From assembly GCA_039033695.1 (NCBI GenBank), contig JBCCCC010000121.1, positions 1-10,029 of the forward strand: a stretch of 10,029 nucleotides of DNA, in the 5' to 3' direction. Every line of letters starts with the position of its first letter. Position 1 is the stretch's first letter. Below the pieces are notes generated by a model. That model worked only from the letters and a program-made list of their open reading frames with translations. It did not search any database and was not told the origin of the DNA. The DNA comes from CALBPI01 sp039033695. Its GTDB lineage: Bacteria > Pseudomonadota > Gammaproteobacteria > Steroidobacterales > Woeseiaceae. Position numbers and translations under genes: made by a program. Shown one piece after another: positions 6,356 to 10,029 of the stretch.

Positions 6356-7038
6356 TCAGACGCCAGCGCGAATTTCCAGTCGACGATTTGGTGGCCGAGT
6401 TTCAGGCCGCGACGCTCAAACTTCGTGGCGGGACGCTCAAGCGGCTGGTCGCCGTCATGGGTGACGCGTTCAACCAGCGAGTAGCGGGCGTCGCCTTGCA
6501 TCGTCTCGTCGATTTGCGCCGCATAGTTTGCCCAATCCGTTGCAATGTGGAGCGTGCCGCCGGGTACAAGCACGTTAGCGACCAGGCTTAGGAACTTTTC
6601 TGACAGGATGCGTCGTTTGTGGTGCCGTTTTTTGGGCCACGGGTCGGGAAAGTAAAGATTCAGGCGGTGGACACTGTTCGAGCCCAGCTGATGGCGCAGG
6701 ACTTCGATGGCGTCGTGATTAACGACGCGAAAGTGCTCAAGCTTGGCGCGGTCGGCCATTAACAGGCAATGGCCGATACCCGGTTCATGTACCTCAATGC
6801 CAAGCACATTGAAATCGCGATGCTGCTCGGCAAGCGCAACTAGGCTCTCTCCGTTGCCAAAACCAATCTCCAGCATGAGGGGTGCATCGCGATTGAACAC
6901 GCCGGCCAGATCCATAGCCGTGTGTTGATAGTCGAGCAGGTAACGCGGTGCCAGCGTGTTCAGCGCTTCGCGCTGGCCAGGTGTCATCCGCCCCGGCCGC
7001 TTGACGAAGCTCTTGATCTCGCGCCGGTGCTCGCTCAT
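6352..7038 (-). CDS. trmB: tRNA (guanine-N7-)-methyltransferase
   Basis: TrmB transfers a methyl group from S-adenosylmethionine to N7 of G46 in the variable loop of tRNA, working in the cytosol. The 228-residue protein shows the family's arginine-rich N-terminus (EIKSFVKRPGRMTPGQ), the SAM-binding motif EIGFGNGES (57-65), GIEVHEPG (80-87), the signature PDPWPKKRHHKRR (131-143), ATDW (166-169) and the C-terminal TKFERRGLKLGH (205-216) that helps hold the target base. The frame is open upstream, but ATG at 7038 is chosen because the homologous N-terminus begins there and the longer form would overlap the upstream gene. The gap to the stop of the c-di-GMP gene is 4 bases with no clear Shine-Dalgarno sequence, implying translational coupling. 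Length and motifs are complete. Confidence 0.95.
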   Translation of the reverse strand: MSEHRREIKSFVKRPGRMTPGQREALNTLAPRYLLDYQHTAMDLAGVFNRDAPLMLEIGFGNGESLVALAEQHRDFNVLGIEVHEPGIGHCLLMADRAKLEHFRVVNHDAIEVLRHQLGSNSVHRLNLYFPDPWPKKRHHKRRILSEKFLSLVANVLVPGGTLHIATDWANYAAQIDETMQGDARYSLVERVTHDGDQPLERPATKFERRGLKLGHQIVDWKFALASD

Positions 7039-7042
7039 GGGG

Positions 7043-9184
7043 TCAGGCTGCGCTGTCTTGCTCGAGCAATTTGCCGCCCAGCGACTCGGTGTGCAGCAGT
7101 GTGCTGACCTTCGCACTGTCCATGGGTCGGCTGATAAAGAACCCTTGTGCAACGCCACAATTGGTGGTGCGCAGGAAGTCCAGTTGATCGGCCGTTTCGA
7201 CGCCCTCGGCAGCGACCTCAATATTCAGGCCCTCAGCCATCGCAATGGCAGCGCGCACAATGCGCTGATGCGCCTCATTCTCGGCCACGTCCTGAATGAG
7301 TGACTGGTGCAGCACAAACGAGCTGACCATGGTGCTGTCCAACGCCGAGAACGAAATATCGTGGGTACCAAAGTGATCCAGTGATACGCCGACGCCAATC
7401 TTGCGAAGTGCCTTGAGCGTTTCAACTTCACGCGGGCGCTGCAGACTGGCCGCGCCGTCGCCCAGCTCAAACTCAATGCACCCGGGATCCAGGTTGTGGT
7501 CACTGATGGCGCGCGCAACGACATCGGCAAGTCGGCCGCTGGCCAACTGGATCGGCGACAAGTTGATCGTGACCGTCAGGTCCGGTACCGGGAAACGCTG
7601 TTGCCAGGCATGCAACTGTGCGCACACCGACGTGATGATCCATTCGCCCACGGAGTGAATGAGGCCACTCGATTCGAGCAATGCCAGAAACCGCGACGGC
7701 GGCAGCAGACCGAACCGCGGGTGCTGCCATCGCAGTAGGACTTCCAGCCCCATCAGTCGGCCATTGGCGAGGTTTACGCGCGGCTGATAGCGCAGCGTGA
7801 GTTCCCGGCGCAGTAAAGCATGGCGGATACCGATCTCAAGTTCGGAGTTGTCGGTGTCAAACGCGGTTTGTGATGATGAAAAAAACTGCAGCCTGGCGCC
7901 GCCGCTGCGCTTGGCCTGGTACATGGCCTGATCGGCCGCGTTGATCAGTGCATCGCCGTCTTCGCCGGCTTCCGGATACAGAGCGATGCCCACGCTGACC
8001 GAGATATAGATCTCGTTGCCCAGGCAGTCAAAGCTCTCCGACATGCCACGCACGATTTTCTGCGCTGCGGCGGCTGCATCGCGCGGGCTGGTTAGGTTCT
8101 CGATGCAGACGACAAATTCGTCGCCGCCCCAGCGAGCCAGTACATCACCGTGTCGCAGCAGAGTCTGCAGCCGCTCGGCGGCAGCGCACAGCAATGCATC
8201 GCCCGCATCATGACCCAACGAATCATTGACGACCTTGAAGCGATCCAGATCGATAAACAACACACCAAGGGTGCGTTGTGAGCGATGAGCGCGGGCGACG
8301 GCCTGCGCCAGCTGGTCAGAAAACAGCCGCCGGTTCGCGATACCGGTCAGGTTGTCGAACAGTGACAGCCGCGCGAGTTCGCGCTCGCGGGCGAATTGCT
8401 CGGTGATGTCGCGAAAACTGATCAGCCCGCCGATGTGTTTGCCGCTGCCGTCATACAAGCCTCGCCCGCTCAGCGAGAACACCATGTCAACATCGTCTGC
8501 GGTGCGATGCCCATGAGTGAGGTCGCTAAAGCGCTCGCCGCGTTGCGCTTTGTTGAGCGCGCGCTCGTCGTCCGCCAGCAGCTCGCCTGTGTGCGCATGG
8601 CGTGTACAAAAGCTCGCCTGCCAATCCTGGTCGGGGTAGGTATCGCGCGCCAGCCCCAGCAGTTTGCGCGCCGCCGGGTTAAGGCTGACGACCCGGCCTT
8701 CCGGGTTGATGATAATGGTGCCGTCCTGCAAGCTCTCTATAACTGTGCTTAGCAGGTCGCTGCGCCCGCCCAACGTATCGGTAAACGCGAACTGGTCGCG
8801 GCAATGCGCCAGTGACTGTTGCAGCGTTGCGCGATTGGCATGTTCAACGCACAGATACTGCTCTGCGCCACTCATGACCGCGCGGATGCCGCGTTGTTCT
8901 CTCTCTGCGGCGGTCACCGCGATGACTGGGCATCCAGCCACCAGCGGCAGGATATCTTCTGGGCGGTAGCGTTCGCTCGCAACCTTGGTAATGCCAAAGT
9001 CGATCAAGACGATATCCGGCCGGTAGGCCTCGAGCTGCTGCTGCAGCAATTCCGGATCGGTGAGTTCAAACACGCGGTCAACGGCGGGCAGCGCATTAAG
9101 ATCGCGCAACAAAGAGCGTGCTGGTACTGAGGTTTCGCCGAGATAGATCACTCTCATGCGAGGTTCGTTCTCTGGGCTGATCAT
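7043..9184 (-). CDS. Receiver-like/PAS/GGDEF/degenerate-EAL c-di-GMP signalling protein
   Basis: This 713-residue, apparently cytosolic protein has four domains. Residues 10-125 resemble a response-regulator receiver: Asp62 stands in LIDFG and Thr91 in VTAAE, but the acidic pair after strand 1 (VIYLGET) and the conserved Lys (Val113) are missing. Residues 143-263 form a PAS sensor ending FRDITEQ. The GGDEF domain (about 271-435) looks competent to make c-di-GMP: FIDLDRFKVVND, RWGGDEF (351-357) and the inhibitory-site RxxD (Arg344-Asp347) are intact. The EAL-like domain (about 445-695) keeps Glu481 (EVLLR), Asn541, Glu573, Asp603, Glu660 and Gln680, but DDFG is DHFG (His604) and the catalytic Lys is Val624, so phosphodiesterase activity is doubtful. 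ATG at 9184 is used; ATG at 9157 is possible. It is probably a cyclase with a c-di-GMP- or GTP-binding tail, in an operon with trmB. Confidence 0.92.
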   Translation of the reverse strand: MISPENEPRMRVIYLGETSVPARSLLRDLNALPAVDRVFELTDPELLQQQLEAYRPDIVLIDFGITKVASERYRPEDILPLVAGCPVIAVTAAEREQRGIRAVMSGAEQYLCVEHANRATLQQSLAHCRDQFAFTDTLGGRSDLLSTVIESLQDGTIIINPEGRVVSLNPAARKLLGLARDTYPDQDWQASFCTRHAHTGELLADDERALNKAQRGERFSDLTHGHRTADDVDMVFSLSGRGLYDGSGKHIGGLISFRDITEQFARERELARLSLFDNLTGIANRRLFSDQLAQAVARAHRSQRTLGVLFIDLDRFKVVNDSLGHDAGDALLCAAAERLQTLLRHGDVLARWGGDEFVVCIENLTSPRDAAAAAQKIVRGMSESFDCLGNEIYISVSVGIALYPEAGEDGDALINAADQAMYQAKRSGGARLQFFSSSQTAFDTDNSELEIGIRHALLRRELTLRYQPRVNLANGRLMGLEVLLRWQHPRFGLLPPSRFLALLESSGLIHSVGEWIITSVCAQLHAWQQRFPVPDLTVTINLSPIQLASGRLADVVARAISDHNLDPGCIEFELGDGAASLQRPREVETLKALRKIGVGVSLDHFGTHDISFSALDSTMVSSFVLHQSLIQDVAENEAHQRIVRAAIAMAEGLNIEVAAEGVETADQLDFLRTTNCGVAQGFFISRPMDSAKVSTLLHTESLGGKLLEQDSAA

Positions 9185-9232
9185 CCGCGCAACCGTTTGA
9201 TGTCTGACGTCATTCTTATTGTCCCGGCGGGT

Positions 9233-9260
9233 TTGACGAATGATAGCAGAATCTTATGTT
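9233..9260 (+). promoter_or_regulatory. Possible sigma70 promoter for the ECF sigma gene
   Basis: TTGACG (9233-9238; 5 of 6) and TATGTT (9255-9260; 4 of 6) are separated by 16 bases and point towards the sigma factor gene, giving a leader of about 100 bases. The leader holds a small hairpin, CCGGC (9333-9337) and GCCGG (9344-9348), 7 bases before the Shine-Dalgarno sequence. The rest of the 9185-9366 gap shows a perfect TGACGTCA palindrome at 9205-9212 and no gene. Confidence 0.4.
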
Positions 9261-9366
9261 CGAGCGATTGTTACAGCGTGACTAAACGATTTGCGGCCCG
9301 ATCGCATCCAACTACCAAAGCAACAACACTGGCCGGCGAAACTGCCGGTGGCCACGAGGATCGGAT

Positions 9367-9936
9367 ATGCTGCTGGCGATGAGTACAGCAAACAAGGTAA
9401 CCAGACTGAAGCCGCGCAATGAAGGCGTTGCCGACGACTATGTTGCACGGGCTGCTGCTGGCGATCGCCGCGCTTATGAGCAGCTGTATCGGCAACACTG
9501 CGGACATATCTATGCGCTATGCCTGCGCATGACCGCAAATACGGCCGAAGCAGAAGACGCGACCCAGGATGCGTTCATTCAGGCCTGGCGCAAGTTGGAC
9601 AGTTTTCGCGGTGATAGCGCTTTTTCGAGCTGGCTGCACAGGATCGCGGTCAACGTGGTGCTGGCGAGTATGCGCCGTCGCAAGCGCGATGCAGAGCGTT
9701 TGCAGCAGGCATTTGACGCCAATGAGACGCCCGCGGCGGAGCAGCTACATGACCTTAGTGATCTTGAGCGAGCCATTGCCAGCCTGCCGGAGCGCGCACG
9801 GCAAGTGTTCGTCCTGGCCGGCGTTTACGGCTACACCCATGAACAGGTGGCCGACACGCTGGATGTAGCGGTCGGCACCTGCAAGGCCCATTTACATCGC
9901 GCGCGGCAGATGCTGGCGCAACAATTAGACGGATAG
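9367..9936 (+). CDS. ECF-type RNA polymerase sigma factor
   Basis: This 189-residue protein is a group 4 (extracytoplasmic function) sigma factor that would direct RNA polymerase to a small stress or envelope regulon. Region 2 (about 25-100) shows ARAAAGDRRAYEQLYRQH, the helix EAEDATQDAFIQAWRKLDSFRG and the -10-binding segment SSWLHRIAVNVVLASMRRRKR. A short acidic linker follows, then region 4 (134-185) with LERAIASLPERARQVFVL and the helix-turn-helix YTHEQVADTLDVAVGTCKAHLHRAR that reads the -35 element. Only regions 2 and 4 are present, and there is no extra C-terminal domain. GAGGA at 9356-9360, 6 bases before ATG 9367, fixes the start. It is divergent from the c-di-GMP gene and 5 bases upstream of a gene that may encode its regulator. 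The RpoE-like class is clear; the ECF subgroup and signal are not. Confidence 0.93.
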   Translation: MLLAMSTANKVTRLKPRNEGVADDYVARAAAGDRRAYEQLYRQHCGHIYALCLRMTANTAEAEDATQDAFIQAWRKLDSFRGDSAFSSWLHRIAVNVVLASMRRRKRDAERLQQAFDANETPAAEQLHDLSDLERAIASLPERARQVFVLAGVYGYTHEQVADTLDVAVGTCKAHLHRARQMLAQQLDG

Positions 9937-9941
9937 GAACA

Positions 9942-10029
9942 ATGAACGACGATCTGCGCAAACTTGATGCAGCATTGCTCAACATTCAGGACGAAATCGC
10001 CCCAAAACGCGATTTGTGGCCCGAGATCA
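9942..10029 (+). CDS. Probable ECF-linked regulator (anti-sigma candidate), 3' partial
   Basis: Only the first 29 codons are in the window. The ATG at 9942 follows the sigma factor stop by 5 bases, and AGGA at 9935-9938 overlaps that stop, so the two are translated from one message. The visible residues are soluble and charged, and end with PKRDLWPEI. A similar RDLWP stretch occurs, as I recall, near the N-terminus of single-pass membrane proteins encoded beside ECF sigma genes in Gammaproteobacteria. No zinc-binding HxxxCxxC motif or membrane segment is seen in this fragment. The anti-sigma role is inferred mainly from position; another co-expressed protein of unknown function is possible. 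Confidence 0.6.
   Translation, partial: MNDDLRKLDAALLNIQDEIAPKRDLWPEI

Noticed and set aside
7058..7069. TTGCTCGAGCAA palindrome as a stand-alone operator.
   Set aside because: It is inside coding sequence, and a single 12-bp palindrome in 10 kb of GC-rich sequence may be chance; it is only mentioned in connection with trmB coupling.
8396..8752. A 118-residue plus-strand frame inside the c-di-GMP gene.
   Set aside because: It is antisense to the PAS and GGDEF coding region, whose motifs are intact, and has no recognisable domain.
9205..9212. TGACGTCA palindrome in the sigma/c-di-GMP intergenic region as a regulator site.
   Set aside because: Only 8 bp, a single copy, and no regulator known to me can be tied to it here.
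9338..9366. GAAACT (9338-9343), 17 bases, then TCGGAT (9361-9366), resembling an RpoE/ECF promoter that would autoregulate the sigma gene.
   Set aside because: Transcription would start inside the sigma coding region, after the well-supported ATG at 9367 and its GAGGA ribosome-binding site.

Overview
The window is about 60% GC with dense, short-gap gene packing and looks like the chromosome of a gammaproteobacterium. The best evidence is the coaBC-dut and pyrE-exonuclease III/Crc-like neighbourhood, which resembles the coaBC-dut-algC-argB-pyrE-crc order known from Pseudomonas and relatives. I cannot name a genus. No rRNA, tRNA, CRISPR array, insertion sequence, integrase or phage gene was seen. 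No stretch longer than 300 bases lacks a gene; the two largest gaps (5526-5725 and 9185-9366) are promoter regions.

Left part (1-5525): coaBC (5' end outside the window) and dut run rightward. A secreted DUF4124-type protein and pyrE run leftward. From the pyrE promoter region an exonuclease III-type nuclease (xthA/exoA, at the crc position) and an AmpG-like muropeptide permease run rightward with overlapping reading frames. A small DUF6763-like protein is read leftward. These cover CoA synthesis, dUTP removal and dUMP supply, pyrimidine synthesis, base-excision repair and peptidoglycan recycling.

Right part (5526-10029): a MarC-family membrane protein runs rightward from a good sigma70-type promoter. 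A leftward operon follows, made of a multidomain c-di-GMP protein (receiver-like, PAS, GGDEF, EAL-like) and trmB (tRNA m7G46 methyltransferase), 4 bases apart. Divergent from it is an ECF sigma factor gene, followed after 5 bases by a gene cut by the window edge that may be its membrane-bound regulator.

Most of the window is housekeeping and ordinary. The most notable points are the c-di-GMP protein, whose GGDEF half looks active while its EAL half and receiver-like domain have lost key residues; the Crc-position nuclease that keeps its catalytic residues; a 7+7 bp inverted repeat directly before that nuclease; and three convergent gene pairs whose stop codons abut or overlap. I did not find a convincing new multi-gene system.
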